Assembly (NCBI GenBank): GCA_024707265.1
Contig: JANQAB010000009.1
Coordinates: 310,001 to 374,000 of the forward strand
DNA length: 64,000 nucleotides
DNA from: Sporocytophaga sp.
GTDB taxonomy: Bacteria; Bacteroidota; Bacteroidia; Cytophagales; Cytophagaceae
Reading direction: 5' to 3'
The notes under the pieces were generated by a model that made no database searches, was not told the origin of the DNA, and saw nothing but the letters and a program-made list of their open reading frames with translations. Positions 28,085 through 38,243 of this stretch are shown here, one piece after another. The position numbers and the translations under genes are program-made. The number at the start of each line of letters is the position of its first letter. Position 1 is the stretch's first letter.

Positions 28085-28978
28085 TTATACGGTAATTCGA
28101 TTTCTAAGATCTCCAACAATAGATCTAATTTGATTTAATTGATCATCAGAGATGATAACTTTACTTGTCGTCTGATCTTCAACCACCAATACTCCGTCAA
28201 CCTCTTTCATTACTGATTCCTGGTATGTATAGTTGATCTCCACTTTCTTATAAACTTCATTCAGCTTTTCAAGATCAGCCAGCAAATCTTTCACCTCTGG
28301 CCTAACTTTATAGTTTGAAAGAAGCAATACAATTTTCTCCAGAACGATCTTTTGCTCTCCGATCTTTTCCTTTAATTCTTCGTTCTGATTTGCTTCATGT
28401 ACCTTCAAGGCAATGTGCAGTGCTTCAATCCATCCACCGCTCAACATAAGAATACTCTGCTCAGATCTTTTTTTCTCTTTTAGAAAACGGTTAATATCTT
28501 CAAATGTAGAAGTCGTGATAAGAAGAAGAGAATCATAGTTGTTATTGTTTTCAGCAATCCTCTTGAACGCCTTCAAATCAAAGAACTGGCCAATTCCCAA
28601 ATCATCAGATATTCCTTTTACGCATGAAATATAACTTAGGGCATCAGAACTTTTATTATATATATTTATATAACCAAGATCCGTGCTAAAAACACCAAGA
28701 TTGATAGATTTTTTAAAAGTGGTGTTATAATTTGATGCATTTGTCACTTTATTAAGTATTCCCCTATCATAGTCTCCTCCTGATTCTTTGATCATTGTAG
28801 AAATCTCAAGCGGAGAGGGAATGGATTGCATGATTCCCTGGATTGTCTTTTCAGACACCTGTATGTCAGGCACTACTACTGCAGAATCAATGGAATTTGT
28901 TAGCCTTTCATCTGTTGACGAATGAGTGCTGCATGCAGATAAAAGTATAGCTAGTAAAATATAACTTCTGTCTTTCAT
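28085..28978 (-). CDS. Lipoprotein of unknown function in the SiaBC operon
   Basis: 297 residues from the ATG at 28976-28978. Seen: lipoprotein signal MKDRSYILLAILLSACS, so it is lipidated at that Cys. The mature region is mostly alpha-helical, with a conserved-looking NLGVFSTDLGYINIYN core and a LSGGWIEALHIAL segment. A late acidic/hydrophobic stretch, VDGVLVVEDQTTS, precedes a helical C-terminus. I do not recognise the family. It starts 4 bp after the transporter stop, which argues for translational coupling and a shared function. Confidence 0.7.
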   Translation of the reverse strand: MKDRSYILLAILLSACSTHSSTDERLTNSIDSAVVVPDIQVSEKTIQGIMQSIPSPLEISTMIKESGGDYDRGILNKVTNASNYNTTFKKSINLGVFSTDLGYINIYNKSSDALSYISCVKGISDDLGIGQFFDLKAFKRIAENNNNYDSLLLITTSTFEDINRFLKEKKRSEQSILMLSGGWIEALHIALKVHEANQNEELKEKIGEQKIVLEKIVLLLSNYKVRPEVKDLLADLEKLNEVYKKVEINYTYQESVMKEVDGVLVVEDQTTSKVIISDDQLNQIRSIVGDLRNRITV

Positions 28979-28982
28979 ACAA

Positions 28983-31900
28983 TTAGTTTTTCTTTTGTAA
29001 CATAGTTGAGGATTTATCAATAATTAATCTAAGGATATCAAAGTACAAGATTGCGAAGAACAATCCTGTTATTGTCCACAATATTATCAGGTTAAACCAG
29101 AAGGTGTCTAACTTGATACTTCCAAGATATTTGGAAGGAGCGTAGAAGTGAGATCTGTATCCGAAATTACCGTCAGGCTTTGATGCGAAAAACACCAGGT
29201 CCACTTTAGGAAGTATCTCCTGTTTTGAAATTTTATATCTTTCTACAGAGTTCTGATTTCTTACAAGATCAGATAAGCTTTCATTGTAATGACTGTTTTT
29301 CATCTCTGAAGAATTTGATATCCCTTTCTTCTCCATAGCTTCTGCGGCATGATGAACCGTTTTATTGTAAAAAGAATCAAGCGTAGATAACATCTCTAAT
29401 ATAGCTTCAAGGGACCTATCTGTTGGTCCGTCATTTTCCAAAGTATTTATTTGAGCCAGAGTTGGAAAACCAGACAACCTTTCATTCTTTTTAACTTCAT
29501 TAAGAACTATATTCCACTTAACCTTTCTTTCTTCTTCACCGAGTCCTTTCTCCTGAAGCTTTTTCACTAACTCCTCCATCAATGGCAGACCGTGTGCAAG
29601 TTGAAAGTTGGAGATTGCTTTTATCTGCTCTTCTTTAAAGAACAAACTTTGATACTCATTATCTTTAAACTGAGTTACCGCAAGTGCCTCATAGCCCCAC
29701 CTTGAGATCATTAAATCTGCTACAAACGGAACTTTATTTTTATCATTAGTAAGAAAATCGTTCAACTTGTCAAAACTAAATAATGCACCGCTGAGAATCA
29801 TTTGAGGAATAAGTATCAATGGTATCAATATATATACGATAACCGCTGAATTAAAGGCTGAAGAAATAATCAGGCCTAAAACATTTGCCGCACAGGATGA
29901 TGAAAATAATATCAGCCAGTAAGACATCCCCATTCCTTTGATATCCAACACAAAAGTACCTATTATAACAAACAGAAATGTCTGGATTGCAGAGAATGAA
30001 AAAAGTATGACAATTTTTGACAACAGATAACCTAATCTACTTAGGTTTAAAAGCTTTTCCCGCTTCAGTATTTTCCTGTCACGGATAATTTCTTCTGCAC
30101 TTAAACTAAGCCCCATGAAAAGCGCCACTATTACACTCATCAGGATAAACGCAGGAATATTTTCATTGAATCTGAAAAGATACTCATTTGTTGTATTTTT
30201 ATATCTGATTACAACACTAAGGATCAATGCCAGAAGGGGAGCTTCAATAAGATTGATAAGCAGGTATTGCTTATTTGATAATTTCCTTTTAAATCTCTAA
30301 GGAAAAAAAATCATCGTTTGCTTGGTGATAGCAGGAAGGTCCAAGCCTTTTGGCAAGCTAAATGTACTATCCTTCTGCTTTAAGATATCAAAATTTTTCT
30401 TGAAGCTGGTATACCATTCGCTGGTTGAAATTTTTCTCTGCCCTGTGAAATTACCATATTCATCAACAACCTGCTCTTCTACAATATTAAATATCTGCTC
30501 AGGGTTTACATTACCGCATGAGAAGCATTGGCCCTTTTCAGCATCAGTATGATTCGCTGTCTTCTTAAAATAAATAACACCTTCAACAGGGTTACCATAA
30601 AATATCGGGTATCCACCTGTATCCAGAATATACATTTTATCAAACATCTTGTAGATATCTGATGATGGCTGGTGAATTACAACAAAAATCAGTTTCCCCT
30701 TTAAAGAAAGCTCCTTCAGAAGGTCAATAACGTTTTCTGAGTCTCTTGAGGATAGACCAGAGGTTGGTTCATCAACAAATAAAACCAGCGGTTCTCTGAT
30801 CAGTTCAAGGGCAATGTTAAGTCTTTTTCTCTGACCGCCACTAATTGTCTTTTCAAGAGGACTTCCTACTTTCAGGTCTTTAACATAAGCAAGTCCAAGG
30901 CTTCCCAGAAGGCTTTCAACCTTCTCTTGAATTTCAGCATCAGGAAGCTTATCAAAGCAAAGCTTTGCACAATAGAATAAATTCTCAAATACTGTGAGGT
31001 CTTCAAAAAGAAGATCATCCTGTGAGATATATCCGATTATTCCAGTTGCTTTTTCCTTCTCCTTGTGTATATCAATTCCATTAAGGACAACCTGTCCCTT
31101 AGATGGAGTTTCAATTCCCGACAAAACATTCAGCAAAGTGGTTTTACCTGCTCCACTGGCTCCCATAATACCAATAAGGGTTCCCTCTCTTTCGGAGATA
31201 TTGATATCACGCAAGCCTATGCGGCCAGACTTAAATGTATACTCAAGGTCAGTTACATTAAAGGTTACAGGCTTTTTATTCTCTTCTTTTATAAAATACC
31301 TGATGATATCGCTATAAAAGAAGGTAGCACCTATAGAAGACTTAAGTATACTTCCATAAGGGAATAGCTTTATATCTTCTGAGTTTACCGGAAGCCCGTT
31401 TAATGTAAAACCATCCCCTTCTGTTTTTAAGAAGATAAGGTCCACAGATTCCAGGAAAAGGAATCTTACAGGGGCAAGGATGTGATGATTAAATATGATG
31501 TTAGGAGCAGGCTCAAATGCTTCTCCTTCACTTTTGATAAAAAGAAAAGCACTTTCAGATTTCAAGTCCTCAGGTTTTGAAAATACGAACCACTCAATAA
31601 AATCATGTTCGCTCTTTTCAATATTAAAGCTTTCTGAGACTGTCTCAATGATCTGTTTTCTTTGCGGTGTATAATTCCCATCAGAACGAACGAGTTCCAG
31701 AAGCTCGATAAGTACAATTATCTTCTGTTTCTGTACCAGCGTTTTATTAATCTTTCTGCATATAGAAAGAGTTCTAACGGAATCTTTTACAGAAGTAAGT
31801 TTTTCAGGCTTGTCTTTTTTATCCTGATCCACTCCGGCGAACTCATCATATAAAGCTACATATTCCTTAAGCCTCACCTGGTCAAGTTTTGAACGGAAGG

Positions 31901-32000
31901 AATCAATAACATAGATCCTTTCCTTCTCACTTACCCCAGTATCCTGCTTGGTAATGATAGCATATAACTGTGCCAGCGCCTTAAGTATTTCTTCACTCAT
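28983..32000 (-). CDS. ABCG-type ABC transporter with N-terminal TerB-like and FHA-like domains; in-frame TAG
   Basis: About 1005 residues if read as one protein. Seen: TerB-like helical domain (1-145), FHA-like region (about 165-235), ATPase with Walker A GIMGASGAGKTT (278-288), signature ISGGQRKRLNIAL, Walker B LVLFVDEPTSGLSS, then a permease domain of six membrane segments with a large soluble loop of about 200 residues before the last two. A TAG at 30297-30299 interrupts it. Removing one base from the A8 run at 30303-30310 and adding one to the T4 run at 30287-30290 restores MIFFLRDLKRKLSNKQYLLIN, typical of this family, so two compensating indels are likely. Substrate unknown. Coupled 20 bp after siaC. 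Confidence 0.8.
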
Positions 32001-32020
32001 AACTTACTTCCGTAGCCTTA

Positions 32021-32383
32021 TTAAAAGTTTTTTAATTCAAATGGTACTTCTACCAATTCAGAAAATTCTTGCCCAGCCTCTTGCATATCTTCATCATCTT
32101 CATAAGAGTACCAAAGAATTTTAGCATTGGCAATCTTTTCTAATCTTGTTAACAGATCCAGAAGAAGTTTAGAAGAAGCTGTATTAAAATACTCGAGCTT
32201 AATAGTAAATTCTGTTTTAGGATTGGGATTAGCGGCATAATCTTCAAGCCACTTTAGAATAGGAGCATAAAAACCGGCAGCATCTTCAGGAAGTGATCTG
32301 CCCGAAACTTCAAATACACCTATAGTCTTATCAAGGCAAACTGCCGGAGTATCCTCTGTACCTTCAATTTTTATCGGATTCAT
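32021..32383 (-). CDS. siaC: SiaC-family regulatory phosphoprotein (DUF1987)
   Basis: 120 residues, full-length SiaC/DUF1987. Seen: ILKWLEDYAANPNPKTEF, then KLEYFNTASSKLLLDLL. In Pseudomonas aeruginosa SiaC is phosphorylated by SiaB on Thr68 in this segment and dephosphorylated by the PP2C phosphatase SiaA; the unphosphorylated form activates the diguanylate cyclase SiaD. Thr at position 68 is present here. No GGDEF protein is in the window, so the target may be the adjacent transporter (inference). It lies 18 bp after siaB and 20 bp before the ABC transporter gene. Confidence 0.88.
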   Translation of the reverse strand: MNPIKIEGTEDTPAVCLDKTIGVFEVSGRSLPEDAAGFYAPILKWLEDYAANPNPKTEFTIKLEYFNTASSKLLLDLLTRLEKIANAKILWYSYEDDEDMQEAGQEFSELVEVPFELKNF

Positions 32384-32401
32384 ATCAATTGTAAATTATT
32401 T

Positions 32402-32944
32402 TTAAAGATCTTTAATTCTTGAAATTTTAGTTTTGAAAGAGAAAAAGGAATAAACGTCGTTGACATGTTCGAATTCAAATTCCAGCTTCTCTCCTGACTT
32501 CCTTGCTATATCCACAAAGCCGAGACCAGCACCTCCCTTATCAGAAATTTCACTTTTTGAAATCATATCCTTGTACAACACTTTGAGACCGTCTTTGTCC
32601 AGAGAATTGATTTTCTCTAACTTGCTCTTGAGGTATGGAACGTCTGAATTAATAATATAGTTACCTGATGTAATGATATAATAATCAGATTCTTTTCCTA
32701 TCATGAAGATGGCTTCCTTTTCCTTTTCCTGAACGCTGTCTGCATGCTTGCAGATATTCTGAAGACACTCCACCATAACGTTAAAAACCTTCCTTTTAAT
32801 GTTACTCTCCTCTCCGGTATAATCCATATTTCTCTCTGCCATTACCAGAACAGACTTGGTTATCTCCTGTGTAAATTCTCCTTCATATACCAGAATCAAA
32901 CTCTTGTCTGACATGATCCGGTGAATTTCATAGATATATTTCAT
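32402..32944 (-). CDS. siaB: SiaB-family protein kinase
   Basis: 180 residues of the GHKL/anti-sigma-like SiaB family. Seen: FNVMVECLQNICKHAD (N-box region with the Mg-binding Asn), YYIITSGNYI, and SDKGGAGLGFVDIARKSG (G-box). It should phosphorylate SiaC, the next gene. An in-frame ATG at codon 11 (MSDKSLILVY) is an alternative start. First gene of the operon; a 490-bp gap separates it from cheR on the same strand. Confidence 0.85.
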   Translation of the reverse strand: MKYIYEIHRIMSDKSLILVYEGEFTQEITKSVLVMAERNMDYTGEESNIKRKVFNVMVECLQNICKHADSVQEKEKEAIFMIGKESDYYIITSGNYIINSDVPYLKSKLEKINSLDKDGLKVLYKDMISKSEISDKGGAGLGFVDIARKSGEKLEFEFEHVNDVYSFFSFKTKISRIKDL

Positions 32945-33434
32945 AAAAATTATTATTGATTAATTGTTACTATATTCTAGGTATTTCCAAGCTCTGGAAG
33001 CACGAGTTTTTGCTTTTCTAAATTCCCAAACACACTACCTTTTTAAATGAAAATATATGTCCACGGGAAACATGTATACTTTATCTTGTTAATAAGGGTT
33101 TCAATAAATGGCCAGTAAATTTGTCTGATTTTCAAACCCTCCGAATTAACCTTTACTATTATAAACAAACGATATAGATCAAGTAACTATATTCTCCTGT
33201 AACAAGAATATAAGAATCATTTAACCAATACTGATTGTTGATTTGCATTCCTAATTGCAGCATCTGATATCGGACAGAACATCAGATTTTGATCCAAAAC
33301 AGATAAGCAGATCCTGGTTGAATGGTGCTTCTTAACCTGTGTAATATTTCAGTATAGAAGGAGTTAAACGGAGTATTATAATTTCCGGTATTTACTTACT
33401 AACACTTATCACTATATACTAATCTTTTATTTTC
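32945..33434. other. Intergenic gap upstream of siaB
   Basis: 490 bp of AT-rich sequence with no credible frame. It should contain the siaB operon promoter and leader. No strong hairpin or exact promoter pair was seen. Confidence 0.5.
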
Positions 33435-34262
33435 TTATAAATTTTTTTCTTCATTATTCACAGAGATAAACTTCGGAGCTACTTCCAGTGCTGAAGAAAT
33501 AGTTTCTTTTGTCCCTACAACAAGATAGCTGTGAATAAACAAACTTTTATGAAGAAGATTCAACACCTTTGACTGCAAAGACTGATTAAAATATATCATC
33601 ACATTTCTGCAGAAGATGATATCATACTTAGATGTACATTCAGCTTTCACAAGATCAATATTTCTAAATGAGACTTTTGATAAAAGAGACTTATCAAATT
33701 TGCAATATTCTCCATCCACTTTAAAATATTTCATCAAATCCTGATAGTCGTCATTTACACGAGCATAATTTTTGCAATTCAGCTCCATGTTTCTCATCGC
33801 AATAGCTCCGTCCTTTGCTCTTGCGAGAATCATATTATCTATATCAGAAGCAACGATCTCACATTTATCAAGAAGGTTCATTTCCTTTAAAAGAATCAGC
33901 ATGGAATATACCTCTTCTCCAGAAGAACATGCAGCATGCCAGATACGAATCTTAGGTAACGACTCAAGAGAGAAGGTTAATACTTTCTTGATAGCTTTCC
34001 AGAAAGAAGGATCCCGGAACATCTCTGTTACATTTACAGTGATCTCATGCAAAAACTCTTCTTTGGTAAAACTATTATTCTCAATTTTGAAAATCAGATT
34101 ATCTATTGTCTTATAATTGCGGACTTCTATAAGCCTTTCCAGACGCCTTTTAAAGGAGGATACTGCATAATTACTGAAGTCTAGATCAAACTTTTCCTGA
34201 ACAACAGAAACAACCCTGTTTATTTCCGAAACACCAATCTCCTGTACCATAATTCTAGACAC
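33435..34262 (-). CDS. CheR-type protein-glutamate methyltransferase, orphan
   Basis: 275 residues. Seen: an all-helical CheR N-domain (1-75, SSFKRRLERLIEVRNY), TEMFRDPSFW, SAM motif RIWHAACSSGEEVYSMLILL, acidic SDIDNMILARAK, and CRNVMIYFNQ. CheR methylates chemoreceptors, but no receptor, CheB, CheA or CheW gene lies in the window. In gliding Cytophagales such orphan CheR proteins often sit in non-flagellar signalling modules. Being upstream of siaB-siaC, on the same strand, suggests a shared signalling context (inference). Confidence 0.85.
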   Translation of the reverse strand: MSRIMVQEIGVSEINRVVSVVQEKFDLDFSNYAVSSFKRRLERLIEVRNYKTIDNLIFKIENNSFTKEEFLHEITVNVTEMFRDPSFWKAIKKVLTFSLESLPKIRIWHAACSSGEEVYSMLILLKEMNLLDKCEIVASDIDNMILARAKDGAIAMRNMELNCKNYARVNDDYQDLMKYFKVDGEYCKFDKSLLSKVSFRNIDLVKAECTSKYDIIFCRNVMIYFNQSLQSKVLNLLHKSLFIHSYLVVGTKETISSALEVAPKFISVNNEEKNL

Positions 34263-34900
34263 CGATAAGTAATTGAAAGTTTGAAAATGGTGCAGAAAAC
34301 AAAACTATATCATTCCACTCACCAGCCGGATGGAAAGTGGACGGGAACAAATGTAATCTTTCTGAAACAGCATTTTTAATTTCATAACTTCTTCTGTTAT
34401 CTGTCAATTCAATTGGTGGTATTTGTAAATTTCCGGTCATATTGGCCTTCTGTAAATTTGAATGCTTCTGCTCAGGTTTTGTGAAAATTCTTCCTTCAAA
34501 TTATTATCTGGGTGATGATAATAATTCTTGCAACTATAATTATTAAAATTCTATCAGAAGAATTAGCTACTTGAAAATCCCTAGTTGAAGTATTTGACTG
34601 CATGAACGTTATTTCTAATAAAACGTTTCGCTTAATCAATTAATGCTTTAAACATATAGGTAAACCTAAATTTTTAATCCACAAAATGATTAGTTACCAG
34701 GAATATATGCATATTCTGATTTTCGAATCTTTTACATAATGAAAACGGTAAGATGATGCTGCATGTATAATTGTTGCCAAAATTCAATTACATAGCTAGA
34801 TGCAACAATTTATATTTTTACTTGGGCCCTGGCAGCGCTACGTTCTGCCTTAAAAATAGTTGCCCCAAAAACCAATTCGCATTGTACAATCCTTTCATAC
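34263..34900. other. Intergenic gap between cheR and the DUF4249 gene
   Basis: About 640 bp without a recognisable gene. A 61-codon frame at 34255-34440 (minus) overlaps the cheR start by 8 bp; it has no family resemblance and may simply be cheR leader. Confidence 0.45.
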
Positions 34901-34934
34901 AAAAAAAGGAAACCAGGAGATATCCCTGATTTCC
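34901..34934 (-). terminator. Rho-independent terminator after the TonB receptor/DUF4249 operon
   Basis: Read on the minus strand, GGAAATCAGG pairs with CCTGGTTTCC (nine pairs and one G-T) across a 7-base loop, followed by seven T residues. It lies 22 bp after the DUF4249 stop. Confidence 0.85.
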
Positions 34935-34956
34935 CTCTTATGAAAGCTAACTATAA

Positions 34957-35769
34957 TTACTTCACGATAATTGTCCTGGAAGTCACAGAATGAGCGCTAA
35001 AATAACCCAGCGCTGGTTTGGAAAGGTTTGTAGGAGGATTGGACGGAGTTCTGCTCGGACCTCCATCAGCAATTGCATCAACTCCTCTTAAATATTTATA
35101 GGTACTTTCATCTATTGACAAAAGAAGAATCGTAACAACATCACCTGGTTTGAATGTATGAAAACCACCGTCCCCGCCACTTTCAAAGATAGGCTGTGTA
35201 AATCTTTGTCCGTCGCGATAGTCATCGTTTAAAATGTGTAATCCATCAAGTGTATCCCCATTGAATACCTCAAGAACCCTATAGTTGTTTTTTATCCCTT
35301 CAGGGTCCTTGAAATCTATTTTAATGTACTTTGCTGTATCCGGCCCCCGAAAAGAAAATAATCAATAGAAATGCTATCTATTGCTACAGGCTGTGGCATT
35401 ACAGATTGACCTGTATAACTATTTCCCTGGTCAACAACGCTAAGCGTATATGTATTGCCAGCGACACCAACTATCGAATTGGTTTCATAAATACCAGGCC
35501 CAACCTGATTTAACGTATCTACGATTCCTGTATTGTCTGAGATAACAACAGTAGCACCATTTACTGCAGGAAATACATTTGGTTCATCAAAGTTAACTTT
35601 TCTGGTAATCTTAACCCTGTATGGCCCTAGCTGATCTGTTACTGCACCTTCTATCACTATGCCTGCATCCGAATCCCTCAGCTTTAGGTCTATAACCTTT
35701 TCACAAGAAGAAAAAAAGAAAAACTATCGCTGAAATAAAAGCAATATATGCAAACCGACTATATTTCAT
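34957..35769 (-). CDS. DUF4249 family outer-membrane lipoprotein, two frame breaks
   Basis: About 270 residues once two homopolymer indels are resolved: one base too many in the A7 run at 35711-35717 and one missing in the C5 run at 35344-35348. Seen: MKYSRFAYIAFISAIVFLFS, then the lipobox and CEKVIDL, a DUF4249 core (EGAVTDQLGPYRVKITR, VVISDNTGIVDTL, GNTYTLSV), a middle KYIKIDFKDPEGIKNNYRV, and the C-terminus ending RTIIVK. DUF4249 proteins are usually encoded next to a TonB receptor, as here (13-bp gap), and probably act as its surface partner in uptake. Ligand unknown. Confidence 0.8.
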
Positions 35770-35782
35770 TTCCATATATTTA

Positions 35783-38140
35783 TCAGAATTTAAAATTATA
35801 AGTAAAAGATGGTACCATTTTGAAAAGTGTAACTTTAACTGCTTCAGTTTTGGATGCATCTGTTTCATTCTGCCTGAAATAAATCATATAAGGATTGGCT
35901 CTTCCATAAAGATTATAGATAGAAAAAGTCCAACTGGATTCAAACTTCTCTGTTTTTTTCCTGATCCATGTAGCTCCTATATCCAGCCGGTGATAATCCG
36001 GCATTCTGTCCTGGTTCCTATCTCCATAGTAAAAGAGCACTCTGTTATCTGCATAGTATTTACCACTTGGGAATGTAATAGCATTTCCTGTATAATATAC
36101 CCATGAACCCGATAAAGTCCACTTCGGAGATAATTCGTAAATACCTACAACAGAAATATCATGACGTCTGTCTTGCTTGGCAGGATAATAAGCCCCATCA
36201 TTTATAAGATCAAATTTTCTCTCCGTTTTTGAAATTGTATATCCGACCCACCCGTTAAATCTTCCATACTTCTTTTTCAAAAAGAACTCTATCCCGTAAG
36301 CTCTGCCCTTACCTATCAGTATTTGATTCTCTACATTGTTATTCAGACCAAGCTGGGCATTGTTTTTAAAATCAACCTGGTTCTGCATGTCTTTGTAATA
36401 TGCTTCTGCAGAAAACTGATATTTGTTCTCATCGAAATTTCTGAAATAACCTACAGAAACCTGATCTCCAATTTCTGGTTTGACATATTTACTTGTAGGA
36501 ATCCACTGGTCAGTAGGGCTTCCTGAAGCACTGTTGCTTAGCAAATGAACATTTTGTGTGGTTCTGCAATAGGCTGCCTTAATTGAAGACCTTTCATTGA
36601 ATATATAACTTGCAGCAAATCTTGGTTCAAGGTTAACGTACGTTTTAACAATCTTCCCACTTCCATAGGTTAAGGTATCCAGCGTGTTTCCATTTTTGTC
36701 AATGTCAAGAAAATCACCGGGACCAAGGACTGAGAAAGAGGTTAAGCGTAGTCCATAAACAAAGTTCAACTTTTCTGAATACTTAAAATCGTGGGAAACA
36801 TAAGCTGCATTTTCCCATCCTACTTTATTGCTCAGCTTCTCTTCATTTTCGGTATTATCAGCCTTAGTCGTTACGATACCCGGCACAACTTTAAGGTAAG
36901 ACGAAATCACTCCAAGGTTAAATTTGCTTCTGGCACTTGGAACGTATTGAAAATCCTGCTTTAACTGATTATTATTGATTTTGGAGATTATGAATAATGA
37001 AGTTCCGCTAAAGTCAAGTTTAATTCTGTACCTGTAATCTGAATGTATTAACGATGTGCTTGAATACCATTTATCATTAAACGTATGCATCCACTTCACA
37101 GTAGCGGCCGAATTACCCCAGTCAAAATTGAATAACTTTTTATATCCCAAAACATCTCTTCCAAAATATCCACTTATAAAAACTCTGTCTTTCTCACCAA
37201 GACGGAAGGTTAATTTACCATTCAAATCATAAAAATAAAGTTTTGAATTTTTAAGACCCTCTTCAGGAGAAAGCTTCAGGAATAGATCTGCATAAGACCT
37301 TCTTCCTGCAAGCATGATTGCAGCCTTGTCCTTAATGATAGGAGCTTCTATGTTTAACCTTGAAGATATAAGACCGATGCCTCCGTTTGCACTTAGCTTT
37401 TTGTAATTGCCCTCGTTGGATCTTATATCCAATACAGAGGATAATCGACCTCCAAACTGCGCGGGGATTCCTCCTTTATAAATGGTGAGATCATTAATTG
37501 CATCGGAATTAAATACAGAGAAAAATCCTAGCAAATGTGATGCATTATAAATGGGCGCATCATCCAGCAAAACAAGGTTCTGATCTACTCCTCCACCCCG
37601 CACATAAAAGCCCGTAGTACCTTCCCCGGATTTAACTCCGGGAATGAGCTGAATCGATTTGATAATATCTTTCTCTCCTAACAATACTGGTATTTTATTA
37701 ATCTCTTTTACCTCAAGTTTTTCAACTCCGATTTCTGCTTTGGTGATATTATCGTTTTTCTTTTCAGTAGTGACAATAACTTCCTTAAGTTCATCAACAT
37801 CTTCAGACATTGAGAAATTTATTGTAACATCTTTTTTGAGGTCGATTTTTATTTCTTTTGGTTTATAACCAAAAAAATTAACCATCAAAGTGTAGGAGCC
37901 TTCAGGAAGGGATAAGGAATAATAGCCCTTCTCATTTGCCACAGTTCCAGTAGCAGCTTCCTTTACAGATACAGTGGAGCCTATTAAAACATCTCCAGTT
38001 GCATTGTCTTTAACTATCCCACTGATAGTGTACTTACTCTGCGCATAGCTTTTAACTGAAACTAAAAAAACTAATGCCAATAATAAAAGTCTGCCCTTAA
38101 ACGCCGAAAGACTTAAATTGTAAACTTTACTCAAAATCAT
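35783..38140 (-). CDS. TonB-dependent outer-membrane receptor with CarboxypepD_reg-like domain
   Basis: 785 residues. Seen: a signal peptide ending SYAQ, an N-terminal carboxypeptidase-regulatory-like domain (about 37-125, YTISGIVKDNATGDVLIGS), a plug domain (GTTGFYVRGGGVDQNLVLLD, PAQFGGRLSSVLDI) and a 22-strand barrel ending in Phe (PSFTYNFKF). The lack of a SusD gene and the DUF4249 partner point to a non-SusCD uptake pair. The substrate cannot be read from sequence. Probably controlled by the GbsR-type gene upstream through a repeat in the 103-bp gap. Confidence 0.9.
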   Translation of the reverse strand: MILSKVYNLSLSAFKGRLLLLALVFLVSVKSYAQSKYTISGIVKDNATGDVLIGSTVSVKEAATGTVANEKGYYSLSLPEGSYTLMVNFFGYKPKEIKIDLKKDVTINFSMSEDVDELKEVIVTTEKKNDNITKAEIGVEKLEVKEINKIPVLLGEKDIIKSIQLIPGVKSGEGTTGFYVRGGGVDQNLVLLDDAPIYNASHLLGFFSVFNSDAINDLTIYKGGIPAQFGGRLSSVLDIRSNEGNYKKLSANGGIGLISSRLNIEAPIIKDKAAIMLAGRRSYADLFLKLSPEEGLKNSKLYFYDLNGKLTFRLGEKDRVFISGYFGRDVLGYKKLFNFDWGNSAATVKWMHTFNDKWYSSTSLIHSDYRYRIKLDFSGTSLFIISKINNNQLKQDFQYVPSARSKFNLGVISSYLKVVPGIVTTKADNTENEEKLSNKVGWENAAYVSHDFKYSEKLNFVYGLRLTSFSVLGPGDFLDIDKNGNTLDTLTYGSGKIVKTYVNLEPRFAASYIFNERSSIKAAYCRTTQNVHLLSNSASGSPTDQWIPTSKYVKPEIGDQVSVGYFRNFDENKYQFSAEAYYKDMQNQVDFKNNAQLGLNNNVENQILIGKGRAYGIEFFLKKKYGRFNGWVGYTISKTERKFDLINDGAYYPAKQDRRHDISVVGIYELSPKWTLSGSWVYYTGNAITFPSGKYYADNRVLFYYGDRNQDRMPDYHRLDIGATWIRKKTEKFESSWTFSIYNLYGRANPYMIYFRQNETDASKTEAVKVTLFKMVPSFTYNFKF

Positions 38141-38185
38141 GTAAACTTATTTCCTCTGTGCTATGATGACCTCCAAAGAGCTTAA

Positions 38186-38233
38186 AACTATAGTTAAGTT
38201 TAGTTCTGGAAATTCTGAACAAAATTAACTAAA
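38186..38233 (-). promoter_or_regulatory. Candidate GbsR/MarR operator upstream of the TonB receptor
   Basis: AACTATAGTT (38186-38195) is a perfect 10-bp palindrome. Next to it, TTTAGTT (38199-38205) and AACTAAA (38227-38233) form an inverted pair. The shared AGTT/AACT half-site spacing looks like a MarR-class operator in the 103-bp gap between gbsR and the receptor gene. Confidence 0.4.
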
Positions 38234-38243
38234 ATAAAGAACT

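Noticed and set aside
28983-32000. Annotating the transporter as separate ATPase and permease genes
   Set aside because: The permease part has no start of its own before a continuous membrane domain, and the TAG is explained by two neighbouring homopolymer indels.
34255-34440. 61-codon minus-strand frame upstream of cheR
   Set aside because: No similarity to a known family, no start signal, and it overlaps the cheR start; treated as leader sequence.
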